Source: Gaiellaceae bacterium
GTDB lineage: Bacteria > Actinomycetota > Thermoleophilia > Gaiellales > Gaiellaceae
Reading direction: 5' to 3'
Length of the DNA: 64,000 nt
Assembly (NCBI GenBank): GCA_021323315.1
Contig: JAJTCQ010000001.1
Coordinates: forward strand, 1-64,000
Shown here: piece by piece, positions 34,418-42,636 of the stretch
Layout of the letters: the number at the start of each line of letters is the position of its first letter
Numbering within the stretch: position 1 is the stretch's first letter
The notes under the pieces: model-generated
Seen by the model: only the letters and a program-made list of their open reading frames with translations
Told to the model about the DNA's origin: nothing
Databases searched by the model: none
Position numbers and translations under genes: made by a program

Positions 34418-35281
34418 GTGAACCTGACGAGCGAGAACACCGCCATCGTCCTCGACTCCACGTCCGACTACCCGGACGCACCCGCGCGGTTCCCCAACAT
34501 GCGCTTCGTCCCGTTGTACGTGCGCTTCGGCGACGAGACGTTTCGCGACTACCTCGAGCTCGGCCCCGCGGAGTTCTACGAGAAGCTCCGCACCTCGCCG
34601 GTCACGCCGGCCACGGCCCAGCCGACGCCGGCGGACTTCGTCGAGGCCTACGAGACGCTCTCCGCCTACGAGCGGATCTACTCGCTCCACGTGTCGGCCA
34701 AGGTCTCCGGGACCTTTCAGAGTGCGGAGCTCGCGGCGCAGGACGTCGGCGGTGACAAGGTGCGCGTCGTCGACTCGATGACGGCGTCGCTCGCGATCGC
34801 GATGCTTGCCCACGCCATCCAGCGCAGGCTCGCGCGCGGAACCACCGACGACGAGATCTCGGCGCTCGTCGAGCGCTTCCACGTGCACTGCGACGTGCTC
34901 TTCACGGTGGAGACGCTCGAGTACCTCCAGCGCGGCGGTCGCATCGGGAAGGCGCAGGCCGTTGCCGGTTCGCTGCTGAACCTGCGGCCCGTGCTGAGCG
35001 TGGAGAACGGGGAAGTGGTCGCCGTCGCCCGCGTACGCGGCAAGCAGAAGGCCGTCGCCGAGATCGAGCGACGGTTCGCCGATGCGACCACCGACGAGCC
35101 CGGGCTGAGGGTCGCCGTCGCGCACGCCGACTCGGCAGAGTGGGTCGGAACGCTCTCCGAGCTCGCGTGGCGCGTGCGACCCAACGCGGAAGTCGAGTTC
35201 ACGTCGACGCTCGGCGCGGTCGTCGGCACGCACGCCGGGCCAGGCGCGGTCGGCTTCTTCTGGTTCCAAGACACCGACTGA
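34418..35281 (+). CDS. DegV family fatty-acid-binding protein, FakB-like
   Basis: The 287-aa protein has the DegV landmarks AIVLDSTSDYPDAP at the N-terminus, TAQPTPADFVEAYE, YSLHVSAKVSGTFQSAELAA, the helix LFTVETLEYLQRGGRIGKAQAVAGSLLNLRPVLSVENG and a final GAVVGTHAGPGAVGFFW. These shape a buried fatty-acid pocket in FakB proteins. GTG 34418 is favoured by GGGAGG 8 nt upstream; the track frame begins within the receiver gene. It is likely the lipid carrier for the FakA-like kinase. Confidence 0.9.
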   Translation: MNLTSENTAIVLDSTSDYPDAPARFPNMRFVPLYVRFGDETFRDYLELGPAEFYEKLRTSPVTPATAQPTPADFVEAYETLSAYERIYSLHVSAKVSGTFQSAELAAQDVGGDKVRVVDSMTASLAIAMLAHAIQRRLARGTTDDEISALVERFHVHCDVLFTVETLEYLQRGGRIGKAQAVAGSLLNLRPVLSVENGEVVAVARVRGKQKAVAEIERRFADATTDEPGLRVAVAHADSAEWVGTLSELAWRVRPNAEVEFTSTLGAVVGTHAGPGAVGFFWFQDTD

Positions 35282-35284
35282 GCC

Positions 35285-35851
35285 ATGGCCCGCCGCAGGC
35301 GCGCGTCGAAGATCGAAATCGTCTTCGAGACGCATTCGACGACGACGGACAACGAGCGCTGGGTCGCGTCGGGCTGGCTGGACGGGCAGCTCTCCACCCT
35401 CGGGCGGCGGCAGGCGCAGGAGCTCCGCGAGCGTCGGGAGGACGACGAGGTCGTGGCCGTCTTCACCTCGGATCTCGGACGAGCCGTCGAGACGGCTCAG
35501 ATCGCCTTCGGCGGAAAGGGCCTGCCGATCTTCAAGGACTGGCGTCTGCGGGAGTGCAACTACGGGATGCTCAACGGGACCGCGGTGGCGCGACTGGAGA
35601 TCGAGCGGACGAAGCACGTCGTCGACCCGTACTCGGGGGGTGAGAGCTACCTCGACGTCGTCGCGCGAGCCCGCAGCTTCCTCCACGACCTGCCCCCGCG
35701 CTACCCGGACAAGCGCATCGCCGTCATCGGGCACTCCGCGACCAAATGGGCTTTCGACCACATCCTGGAAGGCACGCCGCTCGAGGAACTCGTCGAAGGC
35801 TCGTTTCGCTGGCAACCGGGCTGGTTGTACACGCTTGCCATCGACGCCTGA
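35285..35851 (+). CDS. Histidine phosphatase superfamily protein with altered RHG motif
   Basis: The 188-aa protein has the phosphoglycerate-mutase-like fold: catalytic His in VFETHSTTTDNE, TSDLGRAVETAQIA with the conserved Arg, acid in DWRLRECNYG, and second His in AVIGHSATKWAFDH. The canonical RHGET reads THSTT, so the phosphate-binding Arg is missing at that position. Substrate unknown; it is grouped with lipid-related genes and lies 3 nt after DegV. Confidence 0.82.
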   Translation: MARRRRASKIEIVFETHSTTTDNERWVASGWLDGQLSTLGRRQAQELRERREDDEVVAVFTSDLGRAVETAQIAFGGKGLPIFKDWRLRECNYGMLNGTAVARLEIERTKHVVDPYSGGESYLDVVARARSFLHDLPPRYPDKRIAVIGHSATKWAFDHILEGTPLEELVEGSFRWQPGWLYTLAIDA

Positions 35852-35882
35852 CGGCCGCTCTCGGGACCTATCATCGGGCGTG

Positions 35883-37985
35883 ATGGGGACGGTGACGCGC
35901 ATCGTGCTTCCGACTGGATTCGCAGGACTCGAGGCGCCCGAGGTCTGGCCCCGGCCTCGGTCGGCGCCGAGACCCGATCGTCTCGGCGCCTCGATCGAGT
36001 CCCTCGACGGAGTCGGCCCGACGATCGCCCGCCGGCTCGGGAAGCTGGGCCTCCGGACCGTCGGCGACGTCCTCTGGCAGCGTCCGCGGCGCTACGAGGA
36101 GCCGGTACCGACCAAGCAGATCTGCGATCTGTTCGGGGACGAAGAGGCCGTCGTCGAAGGCGTCGTCCGCTCCGCGACGAGTCGCCGGCGGGGCCGGCTG
36201 AAGATCCTCACGGCGCGTATCGCCGACGAGACCGGAGAGATCAAGGCGACCTGGTTCAACCAGCCCTGGCTCGAGGGGAAGCTGGTCGCCGGCACGTCGG
36301 TGCGGATACGCGGACGTGCGAATCGTCACGGCTTCGCCGTCTCGTCGTACGATCTCGACGGCGACGCGGAGACCGGCGACTTCGCCCCCGTCTACCCGGC
36401 GGGGGAGGACGTCACGCAGAAGAAGCTCCGCGACCTCCACGGCCAGGCGCTCGCGTACGTCCGCGATGTGGGGGACGACGTGCCCGGCGCACTGCTCGTG
36501 TCCGACGGCCTTCCCATCCGCGCGGACGCGCTCGCCGCGATCCATCGCCCCCGTTCGCTCGCCGAGGCGGAGGTCGGGCGCACGCGGCTCGCGTTCGACG
36601 AGCTCCTCGTCCTGAGGCTCGCGCTGCTGCGCACGGCCGCCGCACGCGAGAGCGCGTCTGCGCAACCCCTCGGTGAGCCGGGCGTTCTGATCGGGCGCTA
36701 CCGCAGCTCGCTGCCGTTCGAGCTCACCTCGGACCAGGAGCGGGCGATGCAGGAAATCGATGCCGACCTCGACCGCGCGATCCCGATGCAGCGCCTGCTG
36801 CAGGGCGACGTCGGCTCCGGCAAGACCGTCGTCGCGCTGCACGCGCTGCTGCGTGCGGTGGAGCGCGAGCGACAGGGCGCATTGATGGCGCCGACCGAGA
36901 CACTGGCCGAGCAACACTTCCTCACGATCGACGAGCTGTGCGCGCCGCTCGGCCTGCGCGTCACGCTGCTCACGAGCTCATTGCGGGCGAAGGAGCACGC
37001 GGCCGCGCGCCAGCTGATCGCCTCCGGAGATGCCCGGATCGTGGTCGGAACCCATGCTCTGATCGAGAAGGAGGTCGACTTCCACGACCTCGCCGTCGCG
37101 GTGGTCGACGAGCAGCACCGCTTCGGCGTGGCGCAGCGCAGCGCGCTGGTCGAGGGACGAAGCCCGCACGTGCTTCACCTGACCGCAACGCCGATCCCCC
37201 GGACGCTCGCGCTGACCGTCTACGGCGACCTCGAGGTGTCGGAGCTCGCGCTTCCGCCTGCCGACCGCAAGCCGATCGTCACGGCATGGGTCACGGACGA
37301 CCGCAGCTCCGCGGCGTACTCCCGGCTGTGCCGGCACCTGGACGACGGCCGGCAGGCCTACGTCGTGTGCCCACTGATCGAGGCCTCCGAGACGCGTGTC
37401 GCGCGCGCGGCGGAGGAGGAGGCCGAGCGGCTCCGCTCGGCCGAGCTACGCGGCTACCGCGTCGGCTGCCTGCACGGGCGGTTGCCACCCGTCGAGCGGC
37501 GACGAGTGATGGCGCAGTTCAAGGCGCGCGAGCTCCACGTCCTCGTCGCGACGACCGTGATCGAGGTCGGCGTCGACGTGCCCAACGCGACGATCATGAT
37601 CGTTCAGGAGGCCGACCGCTTCGGCCTCGCGCAGCTCCACCAGCTCCGCGGCCGCGTCGGACGCGGGCCCGAGCAGTCGTACTGCCTGCTCGTCTCGCGT
37701 TCGCGTGACGAGCTCTCTGAAAGCGCCGAGGAGCGGCTGGAGGCGATGGTCGCCACGACGGACGGCTTCGAACTCGCAGAGCGGGATCTCGAGATCCGCG
37801 GCGAGGGGCAGCTGCTCGGTGCGCGGCAGTCCGGCTACTCGGATCTCCGCGTCGTGCGCCTGCGCCGCGACCAGGATCTTCTCGAGCGCGCGCGCGACGT
37901 GGCGCGCACGCTGACCGACGAGGGCCTGCTCGCGGACGCCGTCGATCGCCTGCTCGGCGAGTCCGAGCACCTCGGAGAGTCTTGA
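35883..37985 (+). CDS. recG: ATP-dependent DNA helicase RecG
   Basis: The 700-aa branch-migration helicase begins with a wedge/OB-fold region (SIESLDGVGPTIARRLGKLGLRTVGDVLWQRPRRYEE), then helicase motifs: GDVGSGKTVVALHAL, MAPTETLAEQHF, VVDEQHRFGVAQR, LTATPIPRTLALTVYGDL, the TTVIEVGVDVPNATIMIVQEADRFGLAQLHQLRGRVGRG block and the C-terminal TRG-like DLEIRGEGQLLGARQSG. TATCAT lies upstream; GTG 35880 or ATG 35883 are both possible starts, and the latter has the more usual spacing of 8 nt. It is coupled to rsmD by TTGA. Confidence 0.95.
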   Translation: MGTVTRIVLPTGFAGLEAPEVWPRPRSAPRPDRLGASIESLDGVGPTIARRLGKLGLRTVGDVLWQRPRRYEEPVPTKQICDLFGDEEAVVEGVVRSATSRRRGRLKILTARIADETGEIKATWFNQPWLEGKLVAGTSVRIRGRANRHGFAVSSYDLDGDAETGDFAPVYPAGEDVTQKKLRDLHGQALAYVRDVGDDVPGALLVSDGLPIRADALAAIHRPRSLAEAEVGRTRLAFDELLVLRLALLRTAAARESASAQPLGEPGVLIGRYRSSLPFELTSDQERAMQEIDADLDRAIPMQRLLQGDVGSGKTVVALHALLRAVERERQGALMAPTETLAEQHFLTIDELCAPLGLRVTLLTSSLRAKEHAAARQLIASGDARIVVGTHALIEKEVDFHDLAVAVVDEQHRFGVAQRSALVEGRSPHVLHLTATPIPRTLALTVYGDLEVSELALPPADRKPIVTAWVTDDRSSAAYSRLCRHLDDGRQAYVVCPLIEASETRVARAAEEEAERLRSAELRGYRVGCLHGRLPPVERRRVMAQFKARELHVLVATTVIEVGVDVPNATIMIVQEADRFGLAQLHQLRGRVGRGPEQSYCLLVSRSRDELSESAEERLEAMVATTDGFELAERDLEIRGEGQLLGARQSGYSDLRVVRLRRDQDLLERARDVARTLTDEGLLADAVDRLLGESEHLGES

Positions 37986-38515
37986 GGATCGTCGCCGGCT
38001 CGCGGCGAGGCCACCGGATCGCGGCACCGAAAGGCGCAGTCACCCGTCCCACCAGCGACCGGGTGCGTGAGGCGCTGTTCTCGATCGTCGGGCAGGTCGA
38101 TGGTGCGGCGGTCCTCGATCTGTTCGCAGGCTCCGGCGCGCTGGGCCTCGAGGCGCTGTCGAGGGGCGCGGCCAGCTGCGTCTTCGTCGAGCGCGACCGC
38201 GAGGCGGCGCGCGTGATCCAGGCGAACCTCGAGAAGCTTCGGCTTACGGGTGCGACCGTCGTGGCACGCGAGGTGGCGTCCGCGCTCCGCGACGACCGCT
38301 CGCGGGGACGTCGCTACGACCTCGTTGTCGCGGATCCACCGTACGAGGACTGGGAGACCCACGCCAAGACGCTCGGTGAGCTGTTGCCCGATGTGCTTGC
38401 CGACGACGCGCTCGTCGTCGTCGAGACCGCGGATCGCGTCCAGCCGGAGCTCCCGCTCGATCTCGTCACCACACGCCGGTACGGTTCCGCGCGGGTTACG
38501 GTCTTCTCGCGATGA
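37982..38515 (+). CDS. rsmD: 16S rRNA m2G966 methyltransferase RsmD
   Basis: A 177-aa Rossmann methyltransferase: RIVAGSRRGHRIAAPKG, TRPTSDRVREALFSIVG, SAM motif VLDLFAGSGALGLEALSRGA and catalytic DPPYEDW. A TTG start overlaps the recG stop, and an ATGA overlap leads to coaD. The recG-rsmD-coaD order is standard in actinobacteria. Confidence 0.94.
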   Translation: MRIVAGSRRGHRIAAPKGAVTRPTSDRVREALFSIVGQVDGAAVLDLFAGSGALGLEALSRGAASCVFVERDREAARVIQANLEKLRLTGATVVAREVASALRDDRSRGRRYDLVVADPPYEDWETHAKTLGELLPDVLADDALVVVETADRVQPELPLDLVTTRRYGSARVTVFSR

Positions 38516-39027
38516 TCACCGCAATCTGCCCAGGCAGCTACGACCCGGTCACGAACGGCCACGTCGACGTGATCAAGCGCGCCGCGGCGATCTTCGACCG
38601 CATCGTGATCGGCGTCGTCCGCGACCCGACGCACAAGCAGACGCTGTTCAGTGTCGAGGAACGCGTGGCGTTCCTCGAGGACGCGCTCGGTTCCTGCGAG
38701 AACGTCGTCGTGGACGTCTTCTCCGAGCTGGTCGTCGACTTCGCGCGCAAGCACGACGCGACGACGATGGTGAAGGGCCTGCGTGTCATCTCGGACTTCG
38801 AGTGGGAGTTCCAGATGAATCACCTGAACCGGCAGCTCGCTCCCGAGATCGAGACGCTGTACGTCATGTCCAGCCCCCTGTACAGCTTCGTCTCGTCGAG
38901 CGGCGTCAAGGAAATCGCCTCCTTCGGCGGGAAGGTCGACGAGCTCGTCCCGGCCGCCGTCGCGCGACGTTTCACGGAGATCTATCCGGACGGGCGCCCA
39001 GGCGCTCCCGTCTCACCCTCCGAGTAG
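38512..39027 (+). CDS. coaD: Phosphopantetheine adenylyltransferase
   Basis: The 171-aa hexameric enzyme transfers AMP to 4'-phosphopantetheine in CoA synthesis. The nucleotidyltransferase signature GSYDPVTNGHVDVIKRAA, the Lys/Arg segment VKGLRVISDFEWEFQMNHLNRQLAPEIETLYVM and the SSSGVKEIASFGG motif are intact. ATG overlaps the rsmD stop. Its stop codon is part of the TAGACT -10 of the next gene. Confidence 0.95.
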   Translation: MITAICPGSYDPVTNGHVDVIKRAAAIFDRIVIGVVRDPTHKQTLFSVEERVAFLEDALGSCENVVVDVFSELVVDFARKHDATTMVKGLRVISDFEWEFQMNHLNRQLAPEIETLYVMSSPLYSFVSSSGVKEIASFGGKVDELVPAAVARRFTEIYPDGRPGAPVSPSE

Positions 39028-39038
39028 ACTGGCCGCCC

Positions 39039-39563
39039 ATGGACGTACTCGTGCTCATCGACAGGCTCGACGACCTCGTGCACAACGCGAAGGCCGTGCC
39101 GCTGACCGATCAGGTCCGCCTCGATCGCGAGGAGATCTACGAGATCCTCGACCAGATGCGGGCGACGATTCCCGAGGAGATCAAGCAGGCCCGCTGGATC
39201 GTCAAGGAGCGTCAGGAGATGCTCGCCGAGGCGAAACGGGAGTGCGACCGGATCATCCAGGACGCCCGCGAGCAGGCCATGCGCGAGGCCTCGCAGACCG
39301 AGATCGTCAAGCTCGCCGAGAAGCAGGCCGATGACATCGTCGACGACGCCAAGCGGCGGGCGCGCGAGACGCGCCTCGAGATGGAGGACTGGGCCGATTC
39401 GATCCTCTCGACGCTCGAGCTGAACCTCGACAAGTTCCTCACCGCGGTGAAACGGGGCCGCGAACGACTGCACGAGCGCTCGCAGGAGACGGTCGTCGCC
39501 GGCGTCGGGCCAGAGCCACTCGAGCCGGTCGAGCCCGCTCCGGAGTTCGATCGCTTCAGCTGA
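39039..39563 (+). CDS. SepIVA/DivIVA-like coiled-coil protein
   Basis: The 174-aa protein is almost wholly helical: a DivIVA-like N-terminus (MDVLVLIDRLDDLVHNAKAVPLTDQVRLDREEIYEILDQMRATIPEEIKQAR) followed by a long coiled coil (EMLAEAKRECDRIIQDAREQAMREASQTEIVKLAEKQADDIVDDAKRRARE). Actinobacteria keep a SepIVA homologue in the coaD-DUF177 interval, where it supports polar growth and division; orthology is inferred from this position. Automated pipelines may call it ATP synthase F0 subunit b-like. TAGACT ends 8 nt before ATG 39039. Confidence 0.82.
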   Translation: MDVLVLIDRLDDLVHNAKAVPLTDQVRLDREEIYEILDQMRATIPEEIKQARWIVKERQEMLAEAKRECDRIIQDAREQAMREASQTEIVKLAEKQADDIVDDAKRRARETRLEMEDWADSILSTLELNLDKFLTAVKRGRERLHERSQETVVAGVGPEPLEPVEPAPEFDRFS

Positions 39564-39652
39564 GGTTTCCCCGCAGAGCGGGTATCAGCCGGCGCGGACA
39601 CCGGCCCGGGAAAGGAAGCCGGCCGCCTGCTCCGACTGAATCGGGTGACGTG

Positions 39653-40591
39653 CTACGCGGCCGCAGGCTCTGCGGCGAGCTCGCGGCACACGGCGAGCGC
39701 GGACTCGGTGAACGCTTCGGCTGCCGCGCTGCGATGGCGGTCCGAGTGCCAGACGAGTCCGATCACCCGTGGCGGGATCCTCCCGTGGAGGTCGATCACC
39801 GCGACGCTCGCGTCGTCCTCGTCGACGGTCAGCTTCGGGGAGACGGCCAGGCCGACGCCCGCGCCGACGAGACCCTGCACCGTGCCGTTGTTGTCCGAGC
39901 GAAAGACGATGTTCGGCGAACGGCCGGTCGAGCTGAGCTGCGACTCGACGTGGTCCATCGCGCTGCAGTGGTTGAAGCCGATGATCGGGTGCAGGACGAT
40001 CTCCTTCAGCGTCGGCGCGCGCTCGAGTGCCGCGAGCGGGGAGTCCGACGGAACCACGAGCACGTAGGGATCGTGGAGGAGCTCGACGGTCTCATACGGC
40101 CCAGCGGCAACCGGGAGCGTCCAGAACGTGACGTCGAGATCGCCGCGCTCGATCATCTCGAGGAGCTCGCTCTCGTCCTGCGACTCGCGGAGCACCATCT
40201 CGACCTGCGGATGGCTCTCGGAAAAACGGCGCAGGAGCCGCGGGATGATCTTCGCGCCGACGCTCTGGAACGTCCCGACACGGAGGCGTCCGGCGTCACC
40301 TGCCTCGAGCGCGCTCATGTCGGCCTTCGCCGCGAGCAGCCGCGCCTGGATCGCGTCTGCGTGCCGGAGGAGGATGCTGCCCGCTTCCGTCAGCGAGATA
40401 GGCCTTGGGCCGCCCGGCCGCTCGATCAGGCGGAGCCCGACGATGCGCTCGAGCGTCGCGATCTGCTGCGAGATCGCCGACTGCGTGTAGCCGAGCTTCT
40501 CGGCCGCCCTCCCGAAGGAGCCCTCGTCGGCGATTGCCTTGAGCGCGACCAGATGCCGAAGATCGAGCCCCAGCCAGCGATCAGCTTCCAT
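39653..40591 (-). CDS. LysR-family transcriptional regulator
   Basis: The 312-aa regulator has an N-terminal winged helix (LRHLVALKAIADEGSFGRAAEKLGYTQSAISQQIATLERIVGLRLIER) and a periplasmic-binding-like effector domain from about residue 95 (RLRVGTFQSVGAKIIPRLLRRF to PYVLVVPSDSPLA and GVGLAVSPKLTVDED). ATG 40591 lies 6 nt after TACTTT. It is divergent from the DUF177 gene across 67 bp, so autoregulation there is likely; the controlled pathway is unknown. Confidence 0.92.
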   Translation of the reverse strand: MEADRWLGLDLRHLVALKAIADEGSFGRAAEKLGYTQSAISQQIATLERIVGLRLIERPGGPRPISLTEAGSILLRHADAIQARLLAAKADMSALEAGDAGRLRVGTFQSVGAKIIPRLLRRFSESHPQVEMVLRESQDESELLEMIERGDLDVTFWTLPVAAGPYETVELLHDPYVLVVPSDSPLAALERAPTLKEIVLHPIIGFNHCSAMDHVESQLSSTGRSPNIVFRSDNNGTVQGLVGAGVGLAVSPKLTVDEDDASVAVIDLHGRIPPRVIGLVWHSDRHRSAAAEAFTESALAVCRELAAEPAAA

Positions 40592-40597
40592 GATCGC

Positions 40598-40652
40598 AAA
40601 GTAGCAGCTGAGCAGGCGGGCTAATAGTCATAGAGAGACCCTGCGGTACCCT
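40598..40652. promoter_or_regulatory. Divergent leaderless promoters, LysR / DUF177
   Basis: TACTTT on the minus strand (40598-40603) and TACCCT on the plus strand (40647-40652), each 6 nt from its start codon. The AT-richer CTAATAGTCATAG between them (40621-40633) is a candidate LysR site. Confidence 0.5.
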
Positions 40653-40658
40653 CAGACG

Positions 40659-41180
40659 GTGACGACGACCGTTGATCTGAGAACGCTCCGTCTCCGCCCG
40701 GGCGAGGTGCGGAGGGAGACGCTCGACGTCGAGCTCGAGCCGTTCGTGCTGGGCGGGCAGCGCTACGAAGCGATGCCCGGAACGATCCCCGTCGAGCTGC
40801 AGCTGTCGCAGGCCTCCGGCGCGACGGTCTTCGACGTGCAGCTCGACGTCCATTTGAACGGTCCCTGCATGCGCTGCCTCGGGTTCGCCGAGGTCGAGCG
40901 CCACGTCCGTGCGCGCGAATTCCACGACTTCGACGCGCCGGCCTCCGACGAGCTCCACTCCGACTACGTCGTCGACGACCACCTGCAATTGAGTGCGTGG
41001 GCGCGGGATGCGGTTGCTCTCGAGCTTCCCGAGCAGATCCTCTGCCGTGAGGACTGCGCCGGGCTCTGCCCGGTCTGCGGGAAGGATTTGAACGAGGAGC
41101 CCCACGAGCACCTCGAGCGCGACCCGGACCCTCGTTGGGCGGCGCTGCAAGGTCTGCTGCAGGACGAGGACGTCCGCTAG
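40659..41180 (+). CDS. DUF177 (YceD) family protein
   Basis: A 173-aa protein with the YceD pattern: LRLRPGEVRRETLDVELEPF, a middle HLNGPCMRCLGFAEVERHVRAREFHDF and a C-terminal CREDCAGLCPVCGKDLNEEPHEH. The CxxC pairs suggest zinc. In most bacteria it directly precedes rpmF and is linked to 23S rRNA and fatty-acid operons. Here rpmF lies 3 kb further on, separated by an exported Ig-like protein and an ABC-F gene, which suggests an insertion. GTG 40659 follows TACCCT by 6 nt. Confidence 0.9.
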   Translation: MTTTVDLRTLRLRPGEVRRETLDVELEPFVLGGQRYEAMPGTIPVELQLSQASGATVFDVQLDVHLNGPCMRCLGFAEVERHVRAREFHDFDAPASDELHSDYVVDDHLQLSAWARDAVALELPEQILCREDCAGLCPVCGKDLNEEPHEHLERDPDPRWAALQGLLQDEDVR

Positions 41181-41217
41181 CGCGACGCCCTCGTCGCAAG
41201 AGCCCTGATCCTGTCAA

Positions 41218-41253
41218 CGATCCGGGTATCCGCTGCCGCGGACACCCGGATCG
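41218..41253. terminator. Bidirectional terminator after DUF177
   Basis: CGATCCGGGT-at-CCGC, loop tgcc, GCGG-ac-ACCCGGATCG, between convergent genes. A second GC-rich hairpin (GCCGG..CCGGC) lies at about 41265-41284. Confidence 0.7.
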
Positions 41254-41304
41254 CAGATCCCTGAAGCCGGCCGACTTCCGGCCGGGCGCGGTGGAGCTCG
41301 ACCT

Positions 41305-42423
41305 CTAGCTCGCCAAGCGCACCTGCACGAGGCGGTAGCCGGCGATGCCGCCCAGGCCGGGATCCCCTGAGCGATACACCTTCACGAAGAACTGGACGTT
41401 GTAGCCCCGCCGCGGCTTCGGGAAGTTCCCGTTCGGCGCGAGCTGGTACGTGACCCAGCCGTCGGTCGTGGTGACCTGCCGGTCGCCGCCGGTCGTGACG
41501 CGCGGCGTCGACCGCACGAAGACGAGCGCGTCCCGGATCACGAACCCGCGCGTGTCCTTCGCGCGCACGCGCACCGTGAGCACCCGCGTACGGCCCGTTA
41601 CCGGGTTCGGCGAGAACTGCACCTGCGAGACGATCAGCCGGTGGTTCGACGGCACGCTCACCGCCGGGATCGAGTACTCGCCGCTCGGCAACTTGATCGC
41701 CCCGGCAGGTAGGGGCTCCGTCACGACGGCGGACTCCGTCGAGATCATCGTCACGCTGCCAAGCGAGTTCCGCGCCGTCACGTTGAACCGCAGCTTCCGG
41801 CCGACGTCGCTCTGGCCGACCCGGTAGTTCCGGGACGTCCCGCCGGCAATCGACGCACACTCGCCGCCGGCCGAGTTGCAGCGCAGCCAGCGGTAGGCGA
41901 ACGAGATCGGCGACGCACCCGTCCAGGTCCCCGGTTCGGCCGTGACGACCTGGCCCACGAGCGTCGATCCTCGCGGCCACGGGACGGCGGTGTTCACGGG
42001 CGGCCCGGCGACCGGGGCCGTCGGATTCGAAGCGGCGACGCGCGATCCGTCCGCGTTGGTCGCGGTGACGCGCACCCGCATCCGGAAGCCGACGTCGCTC
42101 CGTCCGAGCCGGTGGTCGCGGCGCGTCGCGCCGGAGACGATGGTGCAGTCGCCTCCGTCGGACCGACCGCCGTCCGCTCCGCAGCGCAGCCACTGGTAGG
42201 CGTATGAGATCGGTCGGGTACCGGTCCACGAACCGGGCGACGCAGTCAACGTGCGGCCTTGCTCGGCGCGGCCGCTGATCGTCGGCTCGGCGGTGTTCGA
42301 CGGTGGTGCGGTCGGCGCCGCAACGCCCTCGCCCGACGGGACCACGAGCGCGCAGATCGCGACGAGCGCGAGCAGGACGACTCCCCCGATGATCCAGCGA
42401 TCCGATCGTGTTCTCAGAGACAT
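41305..42423 (-). CDS. Secreted protein with two Ig-like repeats
   Basis: The 372-aa protein begins with a signal/anchor helix (WIIGGVVLLALVAICALVVPSG). Two tandem repeats follow: NTAEPTISGRAEQGRTLTASPGSWTGTRPISYAYQWLRC and NTAVPWPRGSTLVGQVVTAEPGTWTGASPISFAYRWLRC, each ending near the SDVG[FR] motif. Such repeats are common in Thermoleophilia cell-surface proteins. A third, unrelated beta domain (IVSQVQFSPNPVTGRTRVLTVRVRAKDTRGFVIRDALVFVRS) completes it. The SD GGAGGGG precedes ATG 42423. A helically phased repeat array lies upstream. Confidence 0.82.
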   Translation of the reverse strand: MSLRTRSDRWIIGGVVLLALVAICALVVPSGEGVAAPTAPPSNTAEPTISGRAEQGRTLTASPGSWTGTRPISYAYQWLRCGADGGRSDGGDCTIVSGATRRDHRLGRSDVGFRMRVRVTATNADGSRVAASNPTAPVAGPPVNTAVPWPRGSTLVGQVVTAEPGTWTGASPISFAYRWLRCNSAGGECASIAGGTSRNYRVGQSDVGRKLRFNVTARNSLGSVTMISTESAVVTEPLPAGAIKLPSGEYSIPAVSVPSNHRLIVSQVQFSPNPVTGRTRVLTVRVRAKDTRGFVIRDALVFVRSTPRVTTGGDRQVTTTDGWVTYQLAPNGNFPKPRRGYNVQFFVKVYRSGDPGLGGIAGYRLVQVRLAS

Positions 42424-42479
42424 GACCCCTCCTTGGTCGTCAGGGTTATGACGCGCCGGAGGGGTCGCCGCCGCGAACT

Positions 42480-42516
42480 CTTGCGGATCTCTTACAGCGC
42501 CTTACATGGCGCTTAC
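42480..42516. repeat. Four CTTAC/CTTGC repeats with 10-11 bp period
   Basis: CTTGC at 42480 and CTTAC at 42491, 42501 and 42512 (spacing 11, 10, 11) between the Ig-like gene and ABC-F. The spacing equals one helical turn, as in OmpR/PhoB-type response-regulator boxes. Confidence 0.55.
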
Positions 42517-42636
42517 CGGGTCGTCTACGATGCCCGGGCGGCCCTGCAGGGCGCCACCATGACGGACTGACGACTCCATTCCCGATCTCGCGTGCGCCGC
42601 CCGGCGTGCGCTCGTCCACGGTCTCGGAGGTCGTCC

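Noticed and set aside
33695-35902. 735-aa minus-strand ORF
   Set aside because: Covers the coding strands of four recognised genes; Arg-rich shadow.
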